DNA of 64,000 nt from Lathyrus oleraceus (GCF_024323335.1 NC_066584.1:430803319-430867318), one strand, 5' to 3'. Counted from the stretch's first letter, positions 49,735-61,030 are shown. The notes: generated from the sequence alone by a model not told the origin. A program made the numbers and translations.

Positions 49735-50010
49735 CATGCATTTCCTTGTGGAGCCTTATGCTAACCTTCATGCATTGCCTTGTGAGGCCTCATGCTATAA
49801 CAAACCTCATGCACTGTCTTATGGAGTCTCATGCTCTGGCAACTTTCATGCATTTCCATGTGGATCCTCATGCTCTGGTAAACCTCATGCACTGCCTTTT
49901 AGAGCCTCATGCTCTGGCAACTTCATGCATTGCTTTGTGGATCCTCATGCTCTGGAAAAACCATTTCTTTTATTTTACCTATATGGATCCTCATGCTCTG
50001 GCAAACCCAT
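49735..50010. repeat. Tandem repeat within the LTR (about 40-bp units)
   Basis: About six diverged units built on CTCATGCTCTGGNAA, a TTCATGCA/CTCATGCA word and TGTGGATC/GAGCC. Overlapping open frames in two phases are products of the repeat. Confidence 0.85.
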
Positions 50011-50194
50011 TTCTTTTATTTTCGTTCCTTAGCATTCAGACTAAAATCTTAGAGCATCTGAACAAGGATCAAAATCAGCTAACGTCTATACACTTCTATA
50101 ATATGATTATAATTGTTCCCTAAAAACAACCATCACATTCATATTTTATACCATGAACTACTGAGCTCTGATTTTCTCATTACTCTATGAGAAC

Positions 50195-50235
50195 ATGTAG
50201 GCACGAGGGTTCGAATCCTCAGTGACCACACTAAT
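50195..50235 (+). other. tRNA T-arm-like sequence (B-box match) in the LTR
   Basis: GAGGGTTCGAATCCTC is a perfect T-arm-like hairpin and contains a B-box match (GTTCGAATC). No A box or cloverleaf precedes it, so it is not a tRNA gene. It may be a relic of a tRNA-derived sequence. Confidence 0.4.
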
Positions 50236-50504
50236 TTATAAACTTATTTTTCCTTTTTTGCAAGTAACCTTTAGATAATAACACTCATTCAAGCAAATAA
50301 CAACCAAAATGGTTCTCATTGAGTACAATGGATATGAAGGGTGCTAATACATTTCCCTTGCATAACCGACTTCCTGACCCTTTTTCTCTTCCCCTTGAGT
50401 ATTATCTATATTTTACTTTTCCTTCCGGAATAAATAAAGTTCGGAGGCGACTCTGTTTTATCTTCAAGTGTGTGATGCGCTCAGGTATTCTTTGTGGCGC
50501 GACA

Positions 50505-50624
50505 ATATGAACTCTTTCAAATATTTGTCAAATAAAAAGAAACAATGGATGCTCCAATGGGAAACCATTGATGAGTGAGCGCAGGCAAAGTGAGGATGAA
50601 TGTTGAAGCACTATAAATATCTGC

Positions 50625-50690
<66 letters not shown>

Positions 50691-51055
50691 AATATTTGCA
50701 TGCTTAGGTATTTCAATTCTAACGTTGTTTATAATTCACTCAATTGGTAGCGATTTATTACGTAAGCATTAAGTTTTGTTAGAATCAGATATCTTATTGA
50801 GTTGAATTGGTGATTAAATTTAGATAAATAATTGAGGTTAGAATTCACTATATTATATCATTGTATAAACACACCTTATCGATTATACAATCCAATCAAT
50901 TGAATACCTTATGTATCATCATATTTATCTTTGGTATTTGTGAAGCGATTTAGTATTAATGTGATCAAAATTGTGAAAAGTATAATTTTCATATTTTTGC
51001 ATCAAACCTTTTGCCCATATATTTTGAATTTTTTTTTATGCATTTTGAAAAAGTG
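50505..51055. other. Spacer between two Tat-lineage elements, with (TC)n
   Basis: A 551-bp gap between the end of one LTR and the start of the next element. Apart from the (TC)n tract at 50629-50678, nothing recognisable. Confidence 0.5.
50629..50678. repeat. (TC)n microsatellite
   Basis: Fifty bases of uninterrupted TC repeats. The Arg-Glu open frame on the minus strand is an artefact. Confidence 0.98.
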
Positions 51056-53371
51056 TGTCGCTCCCCGGATTTCCCGAATCCAAGTACAAACGCGAAAAGA
51101 GGTGGCGAGGAAAAAGAGTAGAGTCGTCAGCTATGTACTTTTATCCTAAGAGGAGGGAAAGGTAGTACTGCGTAACCAAGAGGGAACGGATAAAACAAAG
51201 TCTCGAACCAAAGAAAACTGAGTAAGGGGGCCGGTTAGGTGAAGGGAAGGTTATCGCACCCCTTCACGTCTGTGGTACTCCACAGGATCCACGATTGCTA
51301 TTTATGTCTAAAGTGTGTGTATAAAAAGTCCTATATGTGATGCGAAAGAGAGAAAATCAAAGTAGGGAAAAGAAAGAGTTATTGCTCGCACAGGCCCTAC
51401 CCAACTGCATACGTATCTCAAGAAGGATTGAGAATCAGAGCACCGTAGCTCGGCTAACCTATGTGTTTGTTTTTTGTGATGAATGACGTTACCACACAAT
51501 CTACCGGATGCTCGACCTTTGGAGACTTACTCACCTATAGTAGAAGGAGTTAACGTGTTCTTAGGAGAAGAAAAATCAATGAGTTTGTTTGTTTTAGGAA
51601 TGCTCATGCAAAAAGGAAGTCCTAGACGAAGGAACCGTGCTACCTTAATTGACATGCAAACGAGAGACTATACGAAGCCTAGCAATCCTATGTGGAGACA
51701 ATCACACCATACAAAACAAACATGCATAAAATAAACATGCCAACAAGGGGGCTCAAACATACGTGGGTAAGGCTTTAGTCAAGAGGGGTCATATCAACCT
51801 CGACAAACAAGCCATAGAAAGGTAATCAAATGGGCTCTTAACCACTGACATTGAATGTCAGGGTGAGCAGATCAAGCGGGTAATGAGGATAAGACCTTAT
51901 AGCTCTTAACCCTGGATAGGATGAGCTCATGACAAAAAGTGGGGATTCATAAAGGTGGAACCCTCTCCACTGACTGACCGGACAAAAGATCTTGGGCTTT
52001 TGTTCTGAAGCATCGACATGTGGTGTGAGCATAAAGAACGATACACTGAATAACGGGGGGTTGACTACTAATCCCTTTTATCCGTCAATTGCCTCTTCAT
52101 GGAGGTCTTTAGCACTGGTGCCTCTTCTTGGAGGTCTTTGGGCACAAAAGTAAACACACAAAAACATTGCCTCCTATCGAGGTCTTCCAGCTAAGAAAGC
52201 GGTAAAATACGGGAAAATATGTAAAAGGGATCAAGAGATCTACCACACGGACAAAGGTCTGAAGTAACAGTAACTAAAGAAATAAGAAACCCAGAGATCT
52301 CTCAGGCTAGCACCATCAAAGAAAACAAGTCAGCAAAGCAATCAGAATAAATCTCCAAATGGTATCCCACAAATAAAGGGGAATACCAAGCAAGCTATCT
52401 TTCAAGGTTCATGTGAGCCCTCACAAAAACTCAACAAACACGTTAGAGTAACAAGATGGAATCAGGAGAAAACATGCCATGACAAACACAAAACAGATTA
52501 GAGCAAACAGAAAAAATCAATTACTATCACGCTCGCTACTGCTTCGCTTAGCGAGGTGCTAGCGAAGCTTCGCTACATGCTCGCCTAGCGAGGTGCTAGC
52601 CAGTGTCTGCGGGTTTTGGATTCTTCCTTGATAACAATCCGATTTCCATAATCCCAAACCCTACGGTATCCATCTCAGAAACGAAGTGATTAAAACATTC
52701 AAGGCATTATTTTACACATTCATGCGCATCTAAGCCCGAATGCCTCATACATTTAGAAATTTCAAATCAAAGGCGTAAAGTAATGGGAATAGGGTAAACC
52801 TAATTGGAGAGATCGGATGAAATTAAATTGCCCGGTGCCGTTTGCAAAGCAATCTTAGGGTTTATATGGGATGGGATTGATTCTTTGCAAATGAGTTCCC
52901 TTCAGTCTCTGGAGGTTGCCCTGAATTATGTTAGCTCTTCTCTAGGGTTTTGTTCCAAGGAAACTTCAGAGTGTTTTCAGCTTTCACCAATTCTCCTCCT
53001 TTTTTCTTTTACTGAAATTTCAGAATTTATAACTTGATTTTTGTTGCTTTGTGGGCTCAAATGAGAGAGGTCCAAGTCCAATATTTTTCTGTTATATTTT
53101 CAAAACGCGTAGGCTTCGCCTAGCGAAGGATCTGCTCGCCTAGTGAACATGACAGTGAGCCTCGCTAGGCGACCCACTCTACTCGCCTAGCGAGCATGAC
53201 AGTTCAAGTCATCTTGCCAAATTTGTAATCTGTGCACTGGACCTTTGTTCCTTCAAGAGTAATGTGTTAAATGATGAATAGACCCCATTTGAACATGTTG
53301 AAATGCAATATGAAATGTTAAATGACCTAAAATGAATGCATGAATGAGGAGGGCAAATTTGAGGTGCTACA
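51056..53371 (-). repeat. 3' LTR (2316 bp) of the Tat-lineage element
   Basis: In element sense it begins TGTAGCACCTCAAATTTGCC just after the polypurine tract and ends CCGGGGAGCGACA at 51056. It contains dyads built on TCGCCTAGCGA: CTTCGC-CTA-GCGAAG at 53114-53128, CTCGC-CTA-GCGAG at 53182-53194, relatives near 53131 and 53159, and a cluster at 52531-52600 with the 16-bp palindrome TAGCGAAGCTTCGCTA at 52560-52575. Open frames inside it appear in both LTR copies and have no known domain. Confidence 0.93.
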
Positions 53372-53386
53372 GCTTCCCCTATTCAA
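53372..53386 (-). promoter_or_regulatory. Polypurine tract of the Tat-lineage element
   Basis: On the minus strand GAATAGGGGAAGC stands immediately before the LTR start TGTAGCACC. It is the plus-strand DNA primer site in retrotransposon replication. Confidence 0.85.
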
Positions 53387-53443
53387 TCAGCTGTGAACCT
53401 GAACGGATGAAAGCAGCGACTATCAGACTTTTAAGGTGAATAG

Positions 53444-54834
53444 GGATTTATTGGTGTAAGCCCTAGAGGCCAATACCTTTTGGTACTTGTATCGAATTAA
53501 TAAAAGGCTTTTTCTTTATTGATTAATAAAGTCCCTAGAATAGATAGTCCGTTTAATGTATTAAGTGTGACTTAATCATGAGAACACATTAAACATAAGG
53601 GCACTATTCTTAAAGTATCCGTAGTCGAGCTTTAATGTGAAGTGGGATAACATTAAAGCATTAAGACTATTATGTTTGTAGACTGATGATCACATCTCAT
53701 GGATTATGGATAAAGAGTTATTAAGTCTTAAACATAGGTATGAATATTAAGAGTAATATTTATACCGGATTGACCCGCTATGAGAATACTATATAGAACG
53801 TTATGCAAAGTGTCATAAGTTATTCTCATGGTGATAATAGTGTATTCCACTCTTCGACCTGAAACCACTATGGATCCTAGGTGTAGAGTCGAGTGCTTTA
53901 TTGCTGATCCAACGTTTTCCGTAACTGGATAACCATAAAGACAGTTGATGGGTACTCCACGAAGCATGCTGAGGGACATGAGTGACCTAGATGGAATTTG
54001 CCCATCCTGCATAACAGGATAAATGTCTACGGGCCCAATATTGAACTGGACAAGGATGACACGGTCTATGCCTTGTGTTCAATATAGACATAAGGGCAAA
54101 AGGGTAATTATACACATAAGTATTATCACAGAAAGGTTTTGTCAGATCACATGACATTTTCGTGTCTTGGGTAGCAGTGATGTGTTGCTAGATACCGCTC
54201 ACTGTTTATTGTGTTAAATGCGTGATTTAATATAATTGCCAACGTCACGAAAACCTACAGGGTCACACACAAAGGACGGATTGATGAGAGATAGAGTAAC
54301 TAAGGAATACCGTAAGGTACGGTGCCCTTAAGTGAGTTATAGAACATCGTAAGGTACGGTGTACTTGAGTAGAATACGAAATATGGTAAGGTACCATGGG
54401 CTTAAGTGATTTTGGGCATATTATAAGATATGGGCCAAAATACACTTAAGTGGGCTTTTAGCTTGAAGCCCACACAAGTGGTTCTATAAATAGAACCCTT
54501 GTGCAGAAGCAAAAGGTTGCGGTTGCATTATTTTCGTTTTCTCACTTTCTCTCTCTCTCTCTCACTCAAAAGCCTTCATTCGTACCAGCTAGCACTGAGA
54601 TTGAAGGAAGCCGTTCGTGTGGACTGAGTAGAGACGTTGTCATCGTTCAACGTTCGTGATCGCTTTGTGGATCTGCATCAAAGGGTTTTGATCGTCACAA
54701 GAGATCCGCACCAAAGGTTTCAACCGTCACAAGAGGTAAATATTCTATCACTGATCATGACCATTCGTAAGGATCTCTAAAGGAGAAATTTTTAATTTCC
54801 GCTGCGCTTTGGGTCGCAATTCTCCTTCAGGATT
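53444..54834 (+). mobile_element. Nested solo LTR, probably Copia, with target duplication GGATT
   Basis: The solo LTR spans 53449-54829 (1381 bp) and is flanked by GGATT at 53444-53448 and 54830-54834. It starts TATTGGTGTAAGCCCTAGAG and ends TTCTCCTTCA; the second base A in place of G breaks the usual TG start. A strong TATA box (TCTATAAATAGAACC, about 54482-54496) followed by a CT-rich start region shows plus-strand orientation, opposite to the host element. It also holds a set of covarying hairpins (54309-54440). No internal region or second LTR is present. Confidence 0.85.
54309..54440 (+). repeat. Four tandem hairpin units (constant GTAAGGTAC core) in the solo LTR
   Basis: Units are about 37-45 bp apart: ACCGTA-AGG-TACGGT (54309-54323), ATCGTA-AGG-TACGGT (54346-54360, with one T-G pair), ATGGTA-AGG-TACCAT (54383-54397) and a weaker CATAT-TATAAG-ATATG (about 54418-54433). 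Each is followed by a CTTAAGTG or CTTGAGTA word. Confidence 0.85.
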
Positions 54835-54879
54835 GAATACCAAAAGAACCGGAGAATTTGCACTCTATAGGTGACAAAT

Positions 54880-55341
54880 CAAAGAAAGCGAGGCCATTTA
54901 CCGATGGCGGCTTCAAAACAAATCTGATATTTACCGATATCAAAGAAAGCGGGACCATTTACCGATGGCGGCTTTAAAACAAATCTGATATTTACCGATA
55001 TCAAAGAAAGCGGGGCCATTTACCGATGGCGGCTTCAAAACAAATCTGATATTTACCGATATCAAAGAAAGCGGGGCCATTTACCGATGGCGGCTTCACA
55101 ATAAATCTGATATTTACCGATATCAAAGAAAGCGGGGCCATTTACCGATGACGGCTTCAAAACAAATCTGATATTTACCGATATCAAAGAAAGCGGGGCC
55201 ATTTACCGATGACGGCTTCAAAACAAATCTGATATTTACCGATATCAAAGAAAGCGGGGCCATTTACCGATGGCGGCTTCAAAACAAATCTGATATTTAC
55301 CGATATCAAAGAAAGCGGGGCCATTTACCGATGGCGGCTTC
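54880..55341 (-). repeat. 61-bp tandem repeat, about 7.5 copies, two hairpins per unit
   Basis: Units with AAAGAAAGCGGGGCCATTTA recur at a 61-bp period (for example 54941, 55002, 55063). Each contains GCCAT-TTACCG-ATGGC and GATAT-TTACCG-ATATC. Two units have ATGAC in place of ATGGC. It lies in the 3' non-coding region of the Tat-lineage element. Confidence 0.95.
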
Positions 55342-56215
55342 ACTGGGGGAGGAAAAAGATGTTTACAATTGAAACAAGACCAGGCATTTACCGATGACTA
55401 GGAAGAAACTCGATGTTTACCGACATCGAACAATGATGTTTATAAGTGAAACGAGACCAGACATTTACCGATGACTGGGAAGAAACTCGATGTTTACCGA
55501 CATCGAACAATGATGTTTACCGACACCGAACAATGATGTTTATAAGTGAAACGAGACCAGACATTTACCGATGACTGGGAAGGAACTCGATGTTTACCGA
55601 CACCGAACAATGATGTTTATAAGTGAAACGAGACCAGACATTTACCAATGACTGGGAAGAAACTCGATCTTTACCGACATCGAACAATGATGTTTACCGA
55701 CACCGAACAAAGATGTTTATAAGTGAAACGAGACCAGACATTTACTGATGACTGGGAAGGAACTCGATGTTTACCGACATCGAACAATGATGTTTACCGA
55801 CACCAAAGAAAGGATACATTTATGAAACGAAACCATTTACCGATGGCGAAAATGAAATACTCGATATTTACGGATAGCGAATCTGTTGGGGAATCTTAAC
55901 GACAAAACCATTTACCGATGGTTAACAAGCAGCTGATGTTTACCGACATCGAATCAATGATGTTTATCGACACCAAAAAAAAGGAAAGGACACACACGGG
56001 TGTTGACAGAACGATTTTTGTAGACACCATGAGAGACATGCCATTTATTGGTCGCCAACGATTGGAATTCGACGTTTACCGACATCGAAAGATGATGTTT
56101 ACCGACATCAAAGAAAAGCACAGACATTTACGGGGATCAACGCGACACTTACCGGTATCGCAAGGGTGACATCTACATATGTCAAAAATAAGGCAGACAC
56201 TTACTGGTGACTAAA
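55342..56215 (-). repeat. Second hairpin array with constant TTACCG loop (diverged units)
   Basis: Higher-order units of about 105-130 bp contain CGATGT-TTACCG-ACATCG, CCAGACAT-TTACCG-ATGACTGG (one A-A mismatch) and GATGT-TTACCG-ACACC. Towards 56215 come more varied forms such as GCGACAC-TTACCG-GTATCGC. With the 61-bp array, about 39 TTACCG-type loops lie between 54893 and 56210. In element sense the loop is CGGTAA. Confidence 0.9.
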
Positions 56216-57536
56216 TCGGAAGAGAATCAAGCTTTCCTTTCACGGACTGGTGAGAAATAAGAAACCCAAAGATCTCTCTGGGATTATCGATTCTGAATGT
56301 TGCCAAGAGCAATTGTTGCAAATGTGCTACACTGATGTTGAAAAATGATCCGCCTCTGTTGGGGATAAGATCCAATCTGGTTTAATACATGTATGCATAT
56401 GTTTGAGTTTTTCATGGCGTAATGCTCCATACTGAATGGAAATGCTACGCGATTTGAGAATGCGAATGCAAATGATGATTACTACATGCAAGATGCAAAG
56501 GGAGGAAAACTCCTGCTGGGAAAGCAAATGATCACTTTACTGAGCACACAATTTCTGATTCGATCTTCCAACTCTGTGGGGACATACAACAATTCTGCTG
56601 AGGATACTTACTGATCTGACATTCTCGGAACGGTGGAGAAACCAACTCAACTGGGGAGTCACTTGTTGGGAAAACACCAACCTCTCGACCATGCCGGGGA
56701 AACAAATTCTGAACTCGACTTAGACGACCCAATTTCTTACACGACTGGACAGTGTTGAAACAACAGGGTCTTCCTTCGAACAAGCTTTGGCTCATCTACT
56801 TTAGCTATCAATCAAAGATAGTAACCTGCAAAACGGCAAGACATACATGCCCCAGGGGATCGTATGGACAAGATATACTCAAGTGTACTCATCATTCAAA
56901 ATGATTTTCAGATGTTTTATCTTTCCGCACGTCATTGTCTAGCCTTCATGTTTTTAGATGCAATGTTTATAAAAAATTCGGACGTTTTTTGAAAACAAAA
57001 CAGTAAAATAAAAAAAACAAGAGAGCAATTTGACTGCATAACGACTTTTATTGATTGAAAATGGCCTATAAAGGCAAATACATCAGGAAGCAATTCCTAG
57101 GAAGAGGTAATTGCGCCAAAAGAGAAAATAAACTATCCTATTGGCAATGTGAACACGGTATTCCACTATTTTCCAATTCTGTTATGACTCATAGATCTTC
57201 AATTTCCCCCAAATTCTTTGCTTTCTGAGAAGAGTGATTGGACCAATCATATCCTTCAAGATGGTAGACACTGAAACGCGATGAAGTATAGATAATTCAG
57301 ACTGTAGTCTTCGCTTTAATCCCTCTTTTGCCTGGACCGCCTTTTCAGGTTTTCAATCCACCGGGATACCCATTTTTGCATAAGCCGCCTTTGCAGGTTT
57401 TCGACTTACCGGGTGTACATATTATTTTTTTTCTTTATCCCTAACTTTTGCCCGAACCTTTTTCTTTTCTTTTTCTCTTGGTTCGCCGGGATGCCCTTTT
57501 TTGCCTGGACTTTCTTTCTTTGTCCAGCGGGTCAGT
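56216..57536 (-). other. 3' non-coding region of the Tat-lineage element, proximal part
   Basis: No coding frame. Contains short duplicated phrases such as CCGCCTTTTCAGGTTTTC and CCGCCTTTGCAGGTTTTCG (about 57340-57400), and a TTTATTGATTGAAAATGGCC-like stretch (about 57044) similar to one at about 61155 in the leader. Nothing else was recognised. Confidence 0.5.
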
Positions 57537-58604
57537 TTATGCGAAGTATTTTTTGACTACATCTGAATTCACAAGAGACGGAAAATCTTCACCATCCATA
57601 GTTGTAAGCATCAAGGCTCCACCAGAAAAGACCTTTTTAACAACATATGGACCTTCATAATTCGGAGTCCACTTGCCCCTGTTATCTGTACCGGGAGGAA
57701 GGATCCTCTTCAAAACTAAGTCACCTATCTGATAGCTTCGAGGACGCACTTTCTGATCAAAGGCCTTTTTCATCCTTCTCTGATATAGTTGTCCATGACA
57801 CACAGCTGCTAATCGCTTTTCCTCAATTAAATTTAACTCATCAAACCTGGCTTGAACCCACTCAGCCTCGTCAAGTTTTACATCCATCATCACCCTTAAA
57901 GAAGGGATTTCAACTTCTACTGGAAAAACTGCCTCCATGCCATACACAAGTGAAAACGGAGTTGCCTCGGTTGACATACGCACTGAGGTACGATACCCAT
58001 GCAAAGCGAAAGGCAATATCTCATGCCAATCCTTGTACGTCACAACCATCTTTTGCACAATCTTCTTAATGTTCTTGTTTGCCGCCTCTACAGCATCATT
58101 CATCTTTGGTCTGTAAGGAGAAGAATTGTGGTGTTCGATCTTAAAGTCTTTGCAAAGCTCTTTCATCATCTTGTTATTGAGATTCGAACCATTATCAGTG
58201 ATGATTCTCTTAGGAACCCCATAACGACAGATAATTTCCTTCTTAATGAATCGAGCAACCACTTGTTTGGTAACATTGGTATAGGAAGCTGCTTCTACCC
58301 ACTTGGTAAAGTAATCAATCGCGACTAGGATGAAGCGATGTCCATTAGAAGCAGTAGGTTCAATCTTTCCAATCATATCGATGCCCCACATCGCGAATGG
58401 CCAAGGAGAATTCATAATATTTAGAGGGTTTGGTGGTACATGCACCTTATCTGCATAGATCTGACATTTGTGGCACTTCCAAGCGTATTTGAAACAATCA
58501 GATTCCATGGTTATCCAGTAATAACCGGCTCTTAACAACTTCTTGGCCATTGCATGACCCCCAGCATGGGTACCAAAAGATCCCTCGTGTACTTCCTGCA
58601 TAAC
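57537..58604 (-). pseudogene. Integrase part of Tat-lineage pol (frameshifted from RT)
   Basis: 354 codons are open. Seen: zinc-binding HHCC region (H5, H12, C43, C46 within HEGSFGTHAGGH and WKCHKCQIY); catalytic core D75 (MWGIDMIG), D136 (IITDNGSN) and E172 (VEAANKN), so the DDE triad is intact; and a C-terminal GPY-type module, WTPNYEGPYVVKK. It ends NSDVVKKYFA-stop, as usual for the group. It is out of frame with the RT-RNase H frame: near 58600 the sequence RHEADT is followed by MQEVHEG in another phase, best explained by a one-base loss. The integrase residues themselves look functional, but the polyprotein as drawn is broken here. Confidence 0.93.
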
Positions 58605-60571
58605 GTGTCTGCTTCATGTCTAACCACGCATCTGAGCAGAACCATGTCAAAGTTCCTCTTGTACAACACATCATCCTTGTTCAAGTAAAAGCTTCCAGCT
58701 AGCCTTCTCAGTGTCTTCTTGTCATTCTTTGACGCTCCTTCAGGATACTCTTGGCATTTGAGGAAATTCTTAATATCATAAAACCACGGCTTCTCATCAA
58801 TAACAGACTCGGCTGCAAACACATACGCAAGCCTCTCGAGTCGATTCACAGTAACGTGTGGCACATGATTCTGCCAATGAACTTTAATCATGGAAGACAA
58901 TGTGGCTAAGGCATCAGCCATTTGATTTTCGTCTCGGGGTACATGATACAACTTTACTGTCTTGAAGAAAGTCAGGATCCTTCTAGTGTAATCTCTATAA
59001 GGAATCAAATGCGGCTGATGAGTATTCCAATCCCCATTGACTTGGTTTATCACTAGAGCAGAATCTCCATAGATGTCCAGAGTTTTGATCCTTAGATCGA
59101 TGGCTTCCTCAATCCCCATGATACAGGCCTCGTACTCAGCTTCGTTGTTGGTTACTTCAAAAGTCAATCTGGCGGAAAAAGGTATGTGTGCACCTTTAGG
59201 ATTAATGAGTACTGCCCCAACACCATTTCCATTCACATTTACCGCCCCATCAAACATCAGTGTCCACTTGTCATCGGGATCTGGTCCTTCCTCGACAAGA
59301 GGTTCTTCACAATCTTTCATCTTTAAGTACATGATATCTTCATCGGGGAATTCAAACATCATCGGCTGATAGTCATCAATTGGTTTTTCGGCAAGGTAAT
59401 CAGACAGAATACTACCCTTGATGGCCTTTTGCGATGTGTACTGGATATCATACTCTGTCAAAATCATCTGCCAACGAGCCACTCGTCTGGTAAGAGCCGG
59501 CTTTTCAAAGATATACTTTACTGGGTCCATCTTAGAAATCAACAAGGTAGTATGGTTCAACATATACTGTCTTAGTCGGCGAGCAGCCCATGCCAAAGCG
59601 CAGCAAGTTTTCTCGAGTAGCGAATATCTTGTTTCACAGTCGGTAAACTTTTTGCTAAGGTAGTATATTGCATGCTCTTTTCGACCAGACTCGTCATGCT
59701 GTCCCAATACACACCCCATCGAATTCTCTGTTACTGAAAGGTACATTATCAGGGGCCTCCCAGGAACTGGAGGTATAAGAATTGGAGGTTTCTGCAAATA
59801 TTCTTTTATCTTATCAAAAGCTTTTTGACAATCATTGCTCCACCTGATTGCTTGATCTTTTCTTAGCAATTTAAATATCGGTTCGTACGTAGCTGTTAGG
59901 TGTGATATGAACCGTGCAATGTAGTTCAGCCTCCCTAAGAACCCACGAACCTGCTTTTCCGTTCTTGGTTCAGGCATTTCTTGAATAGCTTTTACTTTCG
60001 CTGGATCAACCTCAATCCCTTTCTCACTGACAATGAAACCTAACAACTTTCCAGATCTCACTCCAAATGTACACTTGTTTGGATTCAGCCTCAGTTTGAA
60101 CTTTCTCAATCTTTCGAACAACTTTTGCAAGTTTACCAAGTTCTCCTCTTCTGTCTGGGACTTCGCAATCATATCATCCACGTACACTTCAATTTCTTTG
60201 TGCATCATGTCATGAAAGAGAGTCGTCATAGCTCTTTGGTAGGTAGCATCGGTGTTCTTCAACCCAAATGGCATTACCTTATAACTGAACGTGCCCCAAG
60301 GTGTAATGAATGTCGTCTTCTCCATGTCTTCTGGCGCCATCTTGATCTGATTATAGCCAGAAAATCCATCCATGAAAGAGAAAACCGAAGACTGAGCAGT
60401 GTTATCGACCAATACATCAATGTGAGGTAATGGGAAGTCATCTTTCGGACTGGCTCTATTTAAATCTCGGTAATCGACACACATCCTGACTTTACCATCC
60501 TTCTTCGACACGGGTACGATGTTGGCCACCCAAGGGGGATAATTGGTAACCGCTAGAAAACTTGCGTCCAA
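58605..60571 (-). pseudogene. Reverse transcriptase and dual RNase H of Tat-lineage pol
   Basis: The frame is open from the stop at 60572 to beyond the integrase frameshift (apparent end 58532). RT motifs: KKDGKVRMCVDYRDLN, FSFMDGFSGYNQI (catalytic D68 in this frame), YVDD (130-133) and LGFIVSEKGIEVDPAKV. The first RNase H (about 250-335) includes GCVLGQHD and YYLSKKFTDCETRYS. A second, archaeal-type RNase H (about 436-560) has D441 (MFDGAVN), E478 (NNEAEYEA), D503 (YGDSALV) and D553 (ADALATLSS). This extra domain is diagnostic of the Tat/Ogre group. Upstream the same frame continues to 61030 across one TAG. Confidence 0.95.
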
Positions 60572-61030
60572 CTATTTCTGAACCTCCTCTTTGATCTTGA
60601 CAACCATATAAGGACTAGTTCTGCGAAGCTTCTTCTTTACCGAAGGACAATCTTCTCTGAGAGGTAGCCTGTGCACCACAATATCTTTATCCAAACCAGG
60701 CATATCTTGATACGACCATGCGAATATGTCCATATATTCTTGCAGCATTTCAATCAGCCCTCTCTTGACCTTTTCCTCTAAAGCATCCCCTATCTTGATC
60801 TCTTTCTTTGCGTCCTCAGTACCAAGGTTAATGATTTCCAACTCTTCTTGATGAGGTTGAATGACCTTTTCCTCCTGTTTCAATAGTGTGGCCAATTCTT
60901 TGGGGAGTTCACAATCTTCTTCACTCTCCTCTTCGGCTTGGTAAATGGGATTATCAAAGTCATACTGAGCCATAACATAACTGTTTTTAATGGAATCCGC
61001 GAGATCAATTCTGCACGAACGATGTTTCAT
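60572..61030 (-). pseudogene. Amino-terminal segment of Tat-lineage pol, ended by a TAG
   Basis: Begins MKHRSCRIDLADSIKNSY and includes an acidic stretch (AEEESEEDCELPKEL), IQPHQEELEIINLG, DIFAWSYQDMPGLDKDIVVH and KLRRTSPYMVVKIKEEVQK. These form the linker between protease and RT in this group. The TAG at 60572-60574 is in frame with the RT that follows and is one C-to-T change from CAG; the RT side resumes with LDASFLAV. The start codon used by the element is uncertain because Ogre-type elements splice or frameshift upstream of pol. Confidence 0.9.

Larger units (their letters stand above)
46460..50504 (+). mobile_element. 3' LTR (4045 bp) of the Tat/Ogre-type element
   Basis: It starts TGTCATACCCCAAAACTTGC directly after the polypurine tract and ends GGCGCGACA at 50504. 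The tail has TTTCCCTTGCATAACCGAC and AAGTTCGGAGGCGACTC, shared with the LTR fragment at 19404-22010. The length suits the Ogre group. It contains an array of GGTAAC-GGTTAC dyads (47253-47497) and a tandem repeat (49735-50010). No second copy of this LTR occurs in the window. Open frames within it are not genes. Confidence 0.8.

Noticed and set aside
50195..50235. tRNA gene at the GGGTTCGAATCC motif
   Set aside because: Only a T-arm-like hairpin is present; no acceptor stem, D arm or A box.
51308..52032. Paired open frames (83, 63 and 64 codons), conserved again at 62540-63264
   Set aside because: They are conserved only because both lie in the two LTR copies; no domain and no sign of coding constraint.
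54880..55341. 61-bp repeat as a centromeric or satellite block
   Set aside because: Too few copies, and it lies within a defined retroelement between pol and the 3' LTR.
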